Positions 18,364 to 27,236 of a DNA stretch of 64,000 nucleotides are shown here, in pieces (within the stretch, counting starts at the first letter, position 1; the number at the start of each line of letters is the position of its first letter). Where the stretch lies: contig OY969762.1 in the NCBI GenBank assembly GCA_963702835.1, forward strand, positions 930,001 through 994,000, written 5' to 3'. This DNA is from JAFGAV01 sp041479055. Lineage in GTDB: Bacteria > Acidobacteriota > Aminicenantia > Aminicenantales > JAFGAV01. The position numbers and the translations under genes were made by a program. The notes under the pieces are model-generated. The model searched no databases. It saw nothing but the letters and a program-made list of their open reading frames with translations, and was not told where the DNA came from.

Positions 18364-18891
18364 ATGAGAAAAAAAATATCACTTCTTATTATTTTAGGCT
18401 TGAGTCTATCCTTTGCCGCTTCCTGTGTATTTTATAAAGTCAGTCAGAAGAGAATGGATTCAGTTCCCAAGTGGAGCAATTCCAATGCACAGATCTTGGC
18501 CATTCAAAAAAAATCCGGCGAACGGATTGATTTCCCCTTGAAAAACCCGGCCGCAATCAGAAATGAAGCTGTCGTCGGTAATGCCCTTCAGACGGAAGAA
18601 ATCGACCGCTCTAAAATAGCCAACTTGGTCGAAACGGACAGCGGAGAGATCATCGAAATAACGACCCTGGACGGAATCAGGCATCCCATCCTCTCTGCAA
18701 AAATAGAAGGCGATAAAATTTTTTATGTCGCCCAAAATGCTCCTTCCTATCCGGTTTCCGTACCCCTTAATGAAATCGAGCTTGTCTGGATATGGACAAA
18801 GGGAGTGGATGTTATACCTGTATGCATGGTTGTGGCTGTGGTGTATTGCATTAATTATATTGCGACACACTTATGGACAACTGGAAAGTGA
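18364..18891 (+). CDS. lipoprotein of unknown function, probably 5' part of a decayed larger gene
   Basis: 175 residues from an ATG with AAGGAGG about 6 bases upstream. The signal peptide ends in the lipobox A-A-S-C. A small beta-rich domain follows (residues ~35-130), ending in V-P-L-N-E-I-E, and then a hydrophobic helix (about 142-165). The last codons overlap a second open frame (18873-19392) that encodes what looks like the missing C-terminal region. The Pho-box-like promoter lies 75 bp upstream. It may be intact as a short lipoprotein or the truncated front of a pseudogene. Confidence 0.6.
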   Translation: MRKKISLLIILGLSLSFAASCVFYKVSQKRMDSVPKWSNSNAQILAIQKKSGERIDFPLKNPAAIRNEAVVGNALQTEEIDRSKIANLVETDSGEIIEITTLDGIRHPILSAKIEGDKIFYVAQNAPSYPVSVPLNEIELVWIWTKGVDVIPVCMVVAVVYCINYIATHLWTTGK

Positions 18892-19392
18892 AAAGCATGA
18901 TCTATGGAGGCGGGCCGCTGGTGGCCAAAGATAAAGCTTATCTTCTTGATGTCAGTGATGTCCCTGGGGATACCCTTCAGATCAAGCTGACGCCGGCCTC
19001 CGGGTTCTGGATGATGGACTATCTGGCCGTGGATTACGCAGCAGATGAGCCCCTCGAGGAAACCGAGCTTTCGGCGGTGAAAGCTGTTGACCAGGCAGGC
19101 AGGGATGTCCGCCAAGTGCCTCGAGGCTGACGATGATCTCTATTTGGTGATGCCGAAAATCGGTGATTTCGCCCAAATTGCCTTTACCGTCCCTCCCCTT
19201 AGAGCCGGGCGGGCGCGCACATTCATCCTTAAAGCCAAGGGCTACTATGACATTCACCTCAACGGCCAAGGCGAACCTCAAACCGAAGCCTTGGCCAAGA
19301 TGAACGAACCTAGGCAAAGTATCCGGCTGGCGATGAAGGAGTTCCTCAAGATGAGAGATCGCTCTTCTGAGAATATAATCAGAAAACCATGA
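18873..19392 (+). pseudogene. frameshifted C-terminal fragment (hypothetical)
   Basis: Two overlapping open frames together make one continuous-looking protein segment. The first (18873-19130) reads ...Y-L-L-D-V-S-D-V-P-G-D-T-L-Q-I and ends V-D-Q-A-G-R-D-V-R; the second (from about 19105 to 19392) continues with A-D-D-D-L-Y-L-V-M-P and ends in a helical tail. A single frameshift near 19105-19125 joins them. The segment resembles the C-terminal part of large secreted Acidobacteriota-type proteins that end with G-Y-Y. I treat it as a remnant; a sequencing error cannot be excluded. Confidence 0.5.
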
Positions 19393-19509
19393 TACGATTC
19401 TCATTATTCGGTTTTCATCAATCCGGCGATATCGATCTCGGCCTGGCCGCATAGTTCGTGCCGCGCTTGTCAACCCTAAGGGAGATAGGGTAATTTAGTA
19501 GCCCAGGCC

Positions 19510-21273
19510 ATGGCCATAACGCTCGACATCCAACCTTTGGGCAAGAAGGTTAAAATCCGCAAAAAGATCCTTTTATCCGAGGCCTTGCGGGAAGCGGATA
19601 TTCCCCTCAGCCTCTACTGCCAGGGCCGGGGCGTCTGCGGGAAGTGCTTCGTTGAAATCCTGGACGGCGCGCTTCCTCTCCTTAACCCGGTTGAAAAAGA
19701 GTTGCTCAACCGGAAGGGTCTGTCTTCAAGCTACCGCCTGGCCTGCCAGTTCGTGGTGGAGTCCGACCTTCGCCTCCGGATCCCGGAGGGGTCGCTTCTC
19801 GGCCGGGTGGCCGTTCTTGACTTGGCCTTGGAAGCACAGGTTCCTTTTGAGCCGGTCATAAAAAAATTCCCCGTGCTTCTTCCGCTCTCGGAATTATCCG
19901 GGGCTGAAGCGGAGCTGGACATTCTTTTCCGGACGATCAAGTCCGGCCCGCTCCAGGTCCCCCTGGCTGTCGCCCAAAGCCTGCCGGCTGCACTGAAACG
20001 GTCCGACCGCCTGATCACTGCCGTGGTGCGCGACGGCCGCGAGCTTGAGGCCGTTGAGCCCGGTGACACCTCTGCTCAGGTCTTGGGAGTCGCCTTTGAC
20101 CTGGGGACGACGACTCTGGCGGCCGAGCTGGTGGACCTCACCACGGGTAAGGCCATCGGCAGGGAGGCCAGCTTGAACAGTCAGGCCTCCTTCGGTGCCG
20201 ATGTCGTCTCCCGGATCAGCCTGGCCTATGAGGACGCGGCCGGCGCGGCCGCCTTGAGACAGGCGGTGCTTTCGGACATGAACCGAATCATTCGGGCGCT
20301 GGTCGGGCCGGCTGGCCTTTCCCCCGCTTCGGTCCAGGCCGTGAGCATTGCCGGCAACACGGCCATGAACCACCTGCTCCTCGGCCTGCCCGTCGATTCG
20401 CTGGCGGTAGCTCCCTTCAATCCCGTTTTTTCCTCTCTCCCCGGCTTGTCCGCGGCCGAGCTGGGGCTCGAGGTCCATCCCCAAGCATCAGCTTATATCG
20501 CCCCGAACATCCGGAGCTTTGTCGGCGGCGATACGAGCGCCGGCCTGGTTGCCTCCGGGTTCGACGAAGGCCGAAAGACCGCTCTCTATATCGACCTGGG
20601 GACCAACGGCGAGATCGTGCTCCGCAAGGGCCGTAAGATGTGGGCCACTTCCACGGCTGCCGGCCCTGCTTTCGAAGGTATGAACATCAGTTGCGGCATG
20701 CTGGCCCTGCCGGGGGCGGTATACAAGGTCGAGCCGGCCGGGAAGGGCTTCCGCTGCGCGACCATCAACGGAGCCCCGGCCAAGGGAGTCTGCGGCACCG
20801 GCCTGATCGACGCCGCCAGCCTCAGCCTGGAGCGGGGTCTTCTCACCCCGCCAGGCCAGATCACCGCCGCCTCCAAAACCATTGCTCTGACCGGCGGTCT
20901 CTGTCTCACCCAAAAGGACATCCGCGAGCTTCAACTGGCGGTGGGCGCAGTCAAGACGGGCATCCGGATGATGCTGGAGGCCAACGGCTTGAAGGCCGGG
21001 GACCTGGAGGAAATCATGATCGCCGGCGCCTTTGGCAGCTATTTGTCCGTCGAGCACAGCATCCGGCTGGGGCTTCTGCCGGGGGTGGACCCGCAGCGCA
21101 TCCGTTTTCTGGGGAATGCCTCGCTGGCCGGGGCCAAGGCCTTCCTGGTTTCTGTCCCGGCCCGGCGAAAGGCGGAGGAAACAGCGAAGAGGACCGAGCA
21201 CTTCTCGCTCGCTTCCCGGCCCGGTTTCCAGGAAGCTTTTCTTTCTTCTCTCGAATTCGGCAAGTGGATATGA
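19510..21273 (+). CDS. ASKHA-domain [2Fe-2S] protein, reductive activator of corrinoid protein (RACo/RACE type)
   Basis: 587 residues. The N-terminal ferredoxin domain has C-x5-C-x2-C (Y-C-Q-G-R-G-V-C-G-K-C near residues 36-47) and a distal Cys in R-L-A-C-Q, forming one [2Fe-2S] cluster. After a linker domain, an ASKHA (DUF4445) ATPase begins at F-D-L-G-T-T-T near residue 198, with further phosphate loops I-D-L-G-T-N-G-E and I-A-G-A-F-G-S. RACo-type proteins use ATP to drive reduction of an inactive Co(II) corrinoid to Co(I). It heads the operon with its likely partners, the corrinoid protein and the MttB-type enzyme. Confidence 0.92.
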   Translation: MAITLDIQPLGKKVKIRKKILLSEALREADIPLSLYCQGRGVCGKCFVEILDGALPLLNPVEKELLNRKGLSSSYRLACQFVVESDLRLRIPEGSLLGRVAVLDLALEAQVPFEPVIKKFPVLLPLSELSGAEAELDILFRTIKSGPLQVPLAVAQSLPAALKRSDRLITAVVRDGRELEAVEPGDTSAQVLGVAFDLGTTTLAAELVDLTTGKAIGREASLNSQASFGADVVSRISLAYEDAAGAAALRQAVLSDMNRIIRALVGPAGLSPASVQAVSIAGNTAMNHLLLGLPVDSLAVAPFNPVFSSLPGLSAAELGLEVHPQASAYIAPNIRSFVGGDTSAGLVASGFDEGRKTALYIDLGTNGEIVLRKGRKMWATSTAAGPAFEGMNISCGMLALPGAVYKVEPAGKGFRCATINGAPAKGVCGTGLIDAASLSLERGLLTPPGQITAASKTIALTGGLCLTQKDIRELQLAVGAVKTGIRMMLEANGLKAGDLEEIMIAGAFGSYLSVEHSIRLGLLPGVDPQRIRFLGNASLAGAKAFLVSVPARRKAEETAKRTEHFSLASRPGFQEAFLSSLEFGKWI

Positions 21274-21344
21274 CAAGCAAGCATCTCCGGATCATGATTC
21301 ACCGGCCCAGTGATGCTTGTTTATAAATTAGCAAGGAGCGAATA

Positions 21345-22001
21345 ATGCTGACTCAGGAATTCTTAGACAAGATGACGGCGGCCGTAGTCAACGGCTATCC
21401 GCAGGAGGCCGAAAGCCTGGCCCGCCTGGTCGTCGGTCAAGGCCTCGACCTTAACGAAGTTATCGAGCGGGGATGCGTGCCCGGCCTCAAACGGGCCGGC
21501 CAGCTCTGGGAGAAAGGGGAATATTTTCTGCCCGAGCTGGTTTCCAGCGCCGAGGCCATGAAAGCGGCCATGTCCGTGATGCAGCCGGAGCTGGCCAAAA
21601 CCGCCTCGCCGGCCGGAGCCCGGGGCAAGATCGTCCTGGGCACCATCGAAGGCGACATCCACGACATCGGCAAAAACCTAGTGACGGCCCTGCTGGCCGC
21701 CAACGGCTTCGAGGTGCACGACTTGGGAGCCAACGTCCGGCTGCAGAGTTTTATAGATAAGGCCTTGGAAGTGGGGGCCGACTTCATCGGGCTGTCAGCC
21801 CTTCTGACCACAACCATGCTCGGACAACGTCGGTTCATAGAACTCTTGAAGGAGAAGCAGTTGGACAAGAGGTTCAAGGTGGTGGTGGGCGGCGCGCCGG
21901 TGACCGTCCGCTGGGCGGAGGAGATCGGCGCCGCCGGCTATGCCGAGAACGCCGTGTCGGCCGTTGCTCTCTGCCGACGCTTGATGGGAGAACGGACATG
22001 A
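21345..22001 (+). CDS. corrinoid (B12-binding) methyl-carrier protein, MttC/MtbC type
   Basis: 218 residues: an N-terminal helical cap domain (B12-binding_2) and a C-terminal Rossmann-like B12 domain with the D-x-H-x-x-G lower-ligand motif D-I-H-D-I-G (about residue 105), followed by S-A-L-L-T-T-T and G-G-A-P-V-T. It would shuttle methyl groups on cobalamin between the MttB-type enzyme and an acceptor methyltransferase. AAGGAGCGA precedes the ATG, and the gene overlaps the next one by 4 bp (ATGA). Confidence 0.93.
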   Translation: MLTQEFLDKMTAAVVNGYPQEAESLARLVVGQGLDLNEVIERGCVPGLKRAGQLWEKGEYFLPELVSSAEAMKAAMSVMQPELAKTASPAGARGKIVLGTIEGDIHDIGKNLVTALLAANGFEVHDLGANVRLQSFIDKALEVGADFIGLSALLTTTMLGQRRFIELLKEKQLDKRFKVVVGGAPVTVRWAEEIGAAGYAENAVSAVALCRRLMGERT

Positions 22002-23491
22002 GCCCCGCTTCCCTATTACCCACCCTCAGGCCCAAGGTTGAGCTCCTCAGCCGTCCGTTTGTGGAGCACATTATCGAGGAAGCCTTGACCGTTTTGGGGC
22101 TCCACGGAGTCCTGGTCGAAAATGAAGAAGCCTTGGAGCTTTTTAGGGAGGCAGGCCAGGATGTGGATGCCGCAAGCCAGCGCGTGTTCATCAAACAGCA
22201 ATTGGTGGAACAATGTCTGAGGACGGTGCCGGCCAGCCTGACCCTCTCTGACCGGACCTCCCGACAGTCGTTCGTGGTGGGCGGGGACGAGGTTCATTTC
22301 AACCCCGGCTCGGCGGCGGTGACCATCCTCGACCCGGAATCGAACCAGGCCCGTAAGCCCGACACCGGCGACCTGGTGCGGTTTGTGCGCCTGACCGACA
22401 GTCTTTCTCACCTGCACTTTCAGAGCACGGGGCTGGTGAGCGGCGACGTGCCCGAACCGTTGGCCGATGCTTACCGCCTTTACATCGGGCTGCTCCAGTC
22501 TCCCAAGCCCGTGGTGACGGGAACCTTCCGGGTGGAAAGCTTCGGCCCCATGCGTGACCTTTTGGCCGCTGTCCGGGGCGGTGAGAAGGCCCTGGCCGAA
22601 CGGCCCTTGGCCATTTTCGACGCCTGCCCCTCCCCTCCCCTGAAATGGAGCCGGCTGACCTGCCAGAGCCTCTTGGACTGCAGCCGGGCCATGATCCCCT
22701 CGGAACTCATCTCCATGGGCCTGACCGGCGCCACCTCCCCGGTGACTCTTTCCGGCACGCTGGTCCAGCACACGGCCGAAAACCTGGCCGGGCTGGTCAT
22801 CTGTCAATTAGCCCGTCCGGGCTCGCCGGTGATTTTCGGGGGTTCGCCCTCCAGCTTTGACATGCGCAAGGGGACTACGCCCATGGGAGCCGTGGAGACG
22901 ATGATGATCGACATGGCCTATACCCAGGTGGGGAAGCATCTCCGTCTGCCCACTCATGCCTACATGGGCCTGAGCGACGCCAAGGTCAATGACAGCCAGG
23001 CGGGCCTGGAAACGGGCATGGGCGCCGTGCTGGCCGCCTTGGCCGGGGTCAACGTGGTCTCCGGGGCGGGCATGATGAACTTCGAGAGCTGCCAGAGCCT
23101 GGAAAAGCTGGTCATCGACGATGAGATCTGCGGCATGGCCTACCGGCTTATCCAAGGCATCGCCCAGAGGGAAGAACCCATGGCCGCCCACCTTTTTGAA
23201 GCGATTCGCTCCGGCCTGAATTTCCTGGCCCATCCCCACACCCGGCGGTGGTATCGTCTGGAACACACCTTCCCGGCCCTGGCCGACCGGGAGACCTACG
23301 ACGCTTGGGTGGGGCACGGTAAAAAAACCATGGCCGACCGGGCCCGCGAAGAGGTCCGCCGCGCGCTCAAGGATCATCAGCCCGAAATGCTGCCCGACGA
23401 CAAGCTCCGCGAGCTCAAAGAAATTATGACCCGCTACGGCCGCAGCCTGGGCGTGGGAGCCCTTCCTTTAGACAGCCAGGCGAACAAGTAG
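21998..23491 (+). CDS. MttB-family (trimethylamine/glycine-betaine-type) corrinoid methyltransferase, non-pyrrolysine
   Basis: 497 residues of the MttB superfamily TIM barrel, which moves a methyl group from a quaternary or tertiary amine to a corrinoid protein. The frame has no internal amber codon, so it is a non-pyrrolysine member like glycine-betaine methyltransferase MtgB; the terminal stop is TAG. Features include the G-x-x-V-F-x-P-G-S-A-like N-terminal block (F-N-P-G-S-A-A), the central M-T-G/S-P-V-T-L-S segment, and G-A-G-M-M-N-F-E-S near the C-terminus. It is translationally coupled to the corrinoid protein gene. The substrate cannot be read from the sequence. Confidence 0.92.
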   Translation: MSPASLLPTLRPKVELLSRPFVEHIIEEALTVLGLHGVLVENEEALELFREAGQDVDAASQRVFIKQQLVEQCLRTVPASLTLSDRTSRQSFVVGGDEVHFNPGSAAVTILDPESNQARKPDTGDLVRFVRLTDSLSHLHFQSTGLVSGDVPEPLADAYRLYIGLLQSPKPVVTGTFRVESFGPMRDLLAAVRGGEKALAERPLAIFDACPSPPLKWSRLTCQSLLDCSRAMIPSELISMGLTGATSPVTLSGTLVQHTAENLAGLVICQLARPGSPVIFGGSPSSFDMRKGTTPMGAVETMMIDMAYTQVGKHLRLPTHAYMGLSDAKVNDSQAGLETGMGAVLAALAGVNVVSGAGMMNFESCQSLEKLVIDDEICGMAYRLIQGIAQREEPMAAHLFEAIRSGLNFLAHPHTRRWYRLEHTFPALADRETYDAWVGHGKKTMADRAREEVRRALKDHQPEMLPDDKLRELKEIMTRYGRSLGVGALPLDSQANK

Positions 23492-23498
23492 GGGCAGT

Positions 23499-24086
23499 TT
23501 GGCCAGGCTTTCTGACTTCTCCTTCAACCTGGACGAGCGGAAAATCCTTATCCGCCTGGGCTACAAAAAAAGGCCGGAAAACCCCTCGGAGGCCGTCCGC
23601 CGGGTATTAATCGCCGAGATCGTCGGGGCCCGGGCCTTGCTCGACTCGGCCGCTGTTTTTGAAGTGATCGATTATGCCCAGACCAACGGCCATCCCATCT
23701 TCAGCCAAGCGGTCAAGGTGGGGCTGGCCGTCTGTACCATCGGGCCGCGGCTCGAGCTGGAGAGCAGCGCTTGCTTCCAGCGGAACGATCTGCTCCGCGG
23801 GATGGTTCTTGATGCGATCGGCTCCGAGGCCGTGGCCCAGGTTTGCCGGCAGACCGAGCTGGCACTGGTGGAGCGGGCGCGGGCCTTAGGCCTTTGGCCG
23901 AGTAAGTGGTTTGCCCCCGGGTATCGGGGCTGGGACCTTGAGGAGCAGGGGTTTATGTTTTCCAAGGTGCCGGCCGGGGAGATCGGAGTCCGTCTCCTGG
24001 ACTCCTTCCTGATGGTTCCCCGGAAATCCGGCTCTTTCCGGATTAATTTTTATGCCGACCGGGCTTTGAGCACCCGGTCCTTTTAA
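23499..24086 (+). CDS. MetH activation-domain-like protein
   Basis: 195 residues related to the C-terminal reactivation domain of B12-dependent methionine synthase. The block A-P-G-Y-R-G-W around residue 134 and the following I-G-V-R-L-x-x-S-F-x-M-x-P correspond to the R-x-x-P-G-Y and I-G-x-x-L-T-x-x-x-x-M-x-P elements that bind SAM/cobalamin in MetH. It starts at a TTG seven bases after the MttB stop, with AGTAGGGG upstream. It may act in reductive remethylation or as a methyl-acceptor adaptor. Its last 4 bases overlap the convergent propeller gene. Confidence 0.8.
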   Translation: MARLSDFSFNLDERKILIRLGYKKRPENPSEAVRRVLIAEIVGARALLDSAAVFEVIDYAQTNGHPIFSQAVKVGLAVCTIGPRLELESSACFQRNDLLRGMVLDAIGSEAVAQVCRQTELALVERARALGLWPSKWFAPGYRGWDLEEQGFMFSKVPAGEIGVRLLDSFLMVPRKSGSFRINFYADRALSTRSF

Positions 24087-27000
24087 AAGACGATCTCCTT
24101 GGGCGCTTTGACGGCCTTCAGGCCTTTTTCTGCCAGGCCTTTGTTCAAGCCCGGCAGCTCGTCGCGGATGAAAACATTCAGCCGGCCGATAAGGGCGGCC
24201 ACTTTGTCCTTCATTTCCTTGATCTGGGAGATCTCCATCTCGGTCGGTCTCCCCGGGTAGCCGGAGAGGGAAGACCCTAACATCAGCAGCCTCTGGGTGA
24301 GTCCGGCTTCCTGGAAGTCAAAAGGGCGCGGCAGGATGTCGATGCTCAAGGGCTGCAAGGCGGTTTCCAGGGCCGAAAGAGCCCGGCCCGCTTTCTCCGC
24401 CAAAGCCTGGTCCTGGTCGAGTTGTTTACGGAGATCATCGGCCTCCCGCTTGACGCCCGATATAGCGGTAACGGCCTGGCTCAGGGTGAAGTGAAGGCTG
24501 ATTGTTTCGGCCATGGCCCGCCTTTGGGCCAGACGGTCTTCCTCGCTCCATTCAAAGCGGGGATCGGGCCGGACAACGAGCGTCCGGGTGAGCGTTCGGC
24601 CCTCGAGCTCGAGCTCCACGCTGAATTCGCCCGGTGAGACAAAGGGCATCACCGTGAAGAGCGGGCCGGCCATAAAGGGTTTCTCCCCCTTCTCTGTCCG
24701 GGGGACCGACTGCATGTTCCAGTTAAGGCGATGGAGGCCTTCTTTCAAAGGCAACTCGGTTTTATAGACCTCTTCCCCCCGGCTGTCCTTGACCCTGAGG
24801 ATGGGCTTGGTTTTGGGGGCCGAGGCAAAATAGCACGTCAGGGTTGGGCCAAAGGGAGGATTGTTCCCGACGAACACGGGCCTGTGGTAGCTTTCCCGCA
24901 GGCTGCCCATGATGAACTGGGTTGCCGGCCGAACGCTGAACAAGTGCGCCTCGGCGGCCAGGACGCTGGGGTCCATTTCGCGGAGAGGCGTGATGTCGTC
25001 CAGGATATAAATGCCCATTCCGTGCGTGCCGATGATGAGGTCCTGGTCGCGGGGGTGAATGGCCAGGTCATGAACGGCCACGGTGGGCAGGTTGTGGCGC
25101 AGAGAGAACCAGGTCAGGCCGCCGTCGAGCGTGGCAAAGATTCCGAACTCAGCCCCGGCGAATAGCAGGTTCTTGTTCTGCAGGTCTTCCCGCACGACAT
25201 TGACCCAGCCGAAAGGCAGGTTGCCCTTGATCGAAGTCCAGGTCCGGCCGAAATCCGTCGTTTTATAAAGGTAAGTGCCGTTATCGTCGGTGCGATGGCC
25301 GTCGAAGGAGGCGTAGGCCGTGTCGGCGGCGAAGTGGGAAGCTTCCACCCGGCTGCACCAGGTATTCTTGGGCAGGCCGGGGATGTGGCGGACGACATTC
25401 GTCCAGGTCCGCCCGCCGTCCTGGGTCAGCTGGAGATTTCCGTCGTCCGTGCCGCACCAGATCAGGCCGGCCTGGACGGGCGATTCACACACCACGGTGA
25501 TGGTGCAGTGGGACTCGGCCCCGCTTATTTCGCGGCTGATGGGGCCAAAGGTGTTGCTTGTTTTTTTTGGATCATTGGTGGTCAGGTCCGGGCTGATGGC
25601 CGTCCAGGATTGGCCGCTGTCCCGGCTCAGGAACAGACGGTTCCCGGCCGTATAGACGGTCTTGGGATCATGGGGGGAGATGTGGATGGGTGAATTCCAG
25701 TTGAAGCGGTCGCCGGGGCTAAGGGAGACGGTCTGGGGACGGATGGATTTTGACCGGGCGATCCGGCCGTTGAAGCGAAAGATCATGTCTGTCTGGGAAT
25801 TGGCGTAAACGGTCAGCGGATCCGAGGGGTCGGGCTGGACATAGAACCCGTCCCCGCCGCCCAGCAGAAACCAGTCGGAGTTCTGGATGCCCGAGGAGTC
25901 CAGCGTCGCGCTGGGGCCGCCCCAGACATGATTGTCCTGCAAGCCGCAATAGACGAAGTAGGGCTCCCGGAAGTCGAACCCGATGTTGTACACCTCGGCC
26001 GCCGGGATGCTTTGGACGGCCTGCCAGTTTTTCCCCTGGTCGTAGCTGATGTCGATCCCCCCGTCGTTGCCGATGATCAGGTGCTGGGGATTTCGGGGAT
26101 CGATCCACAGGGCATGGTGGTCGACGTGCGTGCCGGCCGTAAACAGCCGGAAGGTCTTGCCCATGTCGGACGAGACAAAGCCGTTGGTGGAGATGACATA
26201 GACGACCTTGTCGTCGGCGGGGTCCACCCGGACCTGACTGTAATAAAAAGGACGGGAGTTGACCTGGCGGGTGGTCCGGGCGTCGGTCATCCTGGTCCAA
26301 TTTTCTCCCTTGTCCTCGGAGCGCCACAGGCCCGGCTCGGCCTGCTCCACCAGGGCATAAACGACGTTGGGGTTGGAGCGGGAGATGGCGATCCCGATGC
26401 GGCCTACGATCCCCTGGGGCAGGTCCTTGGTCAGCTTCCGCCAGGTTTCCCCCCCGTCCGTGGACTTGTACAGGCCGCTCCCCTTTCCCCCGCCGGTGTA
26501 GCGGTAAGGCAGGCGGCGGTGCTCGTAGGCCGCGGCAAAGAGGATGTTGCTGTCGGAAGGGTCCAGGGACAGGTCGGCCGCCCCCGTGTCGGGGTTCACG
26601 TACAGCACCTTGCGCCAGCTCTTTCCACCGTCCGTTGTCTTGAAGACGCCCCGCTCCTCGTTGGGCCCCCACAGATGGCCCATGGCCGCCACAAAAACCG
26701 TATCGGGATTGCGGCCGTCCACGACAATGCGGCTTATGTGCCGCGTTTCGGGGAGGCCCATGTTCTGCCAGGTCGCTCCGCCGTCAATGGATTTATAGAC
26801 TCCGTCGCCGATGGTCACGCTGTTGCGGCAGGTGGCCTCGCCCGTGCCCACCCAGATGACCTTGGGGTCGGAAGGCACCAGGGCGATGTCCCCCACCGAG
26901 ACGGTATTTTCCTTGCTGAAGACAGGCTCCCAGGTGATGCCGTTGTTGGAAGACCGCCACACGCCGCTGGGGCCGACCGCGGCGTAGATGACCCAGGGCC

Positions 27001-27181
27001 GGCTGTCGTCCACTTCGATGTCCACGGTCCGGCCGCCCATGAGCGCCGGCCCGATCGAACGCCAGGTGAGCTTCTCGAAAATTTTCCCGACTTTGTCCGC
27101 CGGCTGTGGGGCCGCGGGCAGGGTCAAACTCAAGACAAGCGCTGCGCCCAGCGCCAAAAAAATTATCCGCCTCATATTCAC
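24083..27181 (-). CDS. secreted sortilin/VPS10-like beta-propeller (BNR/Asp-box) protein, paralogue
   Basis: About 1032 residues, paralogous to the propeller protein at 14.4-17.1 kb and sharing its order of motifs (R-S-I-G-P, I-W-V-G-T-G-E-A, D-G-V-Y-K-S, L-T-T-N-D-P). About eleven Asp-boxes are visible. The C-terminal extension, absent from the paralogue, is predicted helical (around residues 900-1030). A GTG start is chosen because GAGGAGGA lies 9 bases upstream; an ATG two codons later is the alternative. A Sec signal peptide (R-R-I-I-F-L-A-L-G-A-A-L-V) follows. Confidence 0.87.
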   Translation of the reverse strand: MNMRRIIFLALGAALVLSLTLPAAPQPADKVGKIFEKLTWRSIGPALMGGRTVDIEVDDSRPWVIYAAVGPSGVWRSSNNGITWEPVFSKENTVSVGDIALVPSDPKVIWVGTGEATCRNSVTIGDGVYKSIDGGATWQNMGLPETRHISRIVVDGRNPDTVFVAAMGHLWGPNEERGVFKTTDGGKSWRKVLYVNPDTGAADLSLDPSDSNILFAAAYEHRRLPYRYTGGGKGSGLYKSTDGGETWRKLTKDLPQGIVGRIGIAISRSNPNVVYALVEQAEPGLWRSEDKGENWTRMTDARTTRQVNSRPFYYSQVRVDPADDKVVYVISTNGFVSSDMGKTFRLFTAGTHVDHHALWIDPRNPQHLIIGNDGGIDISYDQGKNWQAVQSIPAAEVYNIGFDFREPYFVYCGLQDNHVWGGPSATLDSSGIQNSDWFLLGGGDGFYVQPDPSDPLTVYANSQTDMIFRFNGRIARSKSIRPQTVSLSPGDRFNWNSPIHISPHDPKTVYTAGNRLFLSRDSGQSWTAISPDLTTNDPKKTSNTFGPISREISGAESHCTITVVCESPVQAGLIWCGTDDGNLQLTQDGGRTWTNVVRHIPGLPKNTWCSRVEASHFAADTAYASFDGHRTDDNGTYLYKTTDFGRTWTSIKGNLPFGWVNVVREDLQNKNLLFAGAEFGIFATLDGGLTWFSLRHNLPTVAVHDLAIHPRDQDLIIGTHGMGIYILDDITPLREMDPSVLAAEAHLFSVRPATQFIMGSLRESYHRPVFVGNNPPFGPTLTCYFASAPKTKPILRVKDSRGEEVYKTELPLKEGLHRLNWNMQSVPRTEKGEKPFMAGPLFTVMPFVSPGEFSVELELEGRTLTRTLVVRPDPRFEWSEEDRLAQRRAMAETISLHFTLSQAVTAISGVKREADDLRKQLDQDQALAEKAGRALSALETALQPLSIDILPRPFDFQEAGLTQRLLMLGSSLSGYPGRPTEMEISQIKEMKDKVAALIGRLNVFIRDELPGLNKGLAEKGLKAVKAPKEIVF

Positions 27182-27236
27182 GGTATCATTCCTCCTCTTC
27201 CTGATGCCTTTACAAGAGCAAGGGTTTTCATTATAA

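Noticed and set aside
23489..23491. TAG at the end of the MttB-type gene as a pyrrolysine codon
   Set aside because: The known pyrrolysine position is internal; the frame after this TAG closes within a few codons and no pyl genes are visible.
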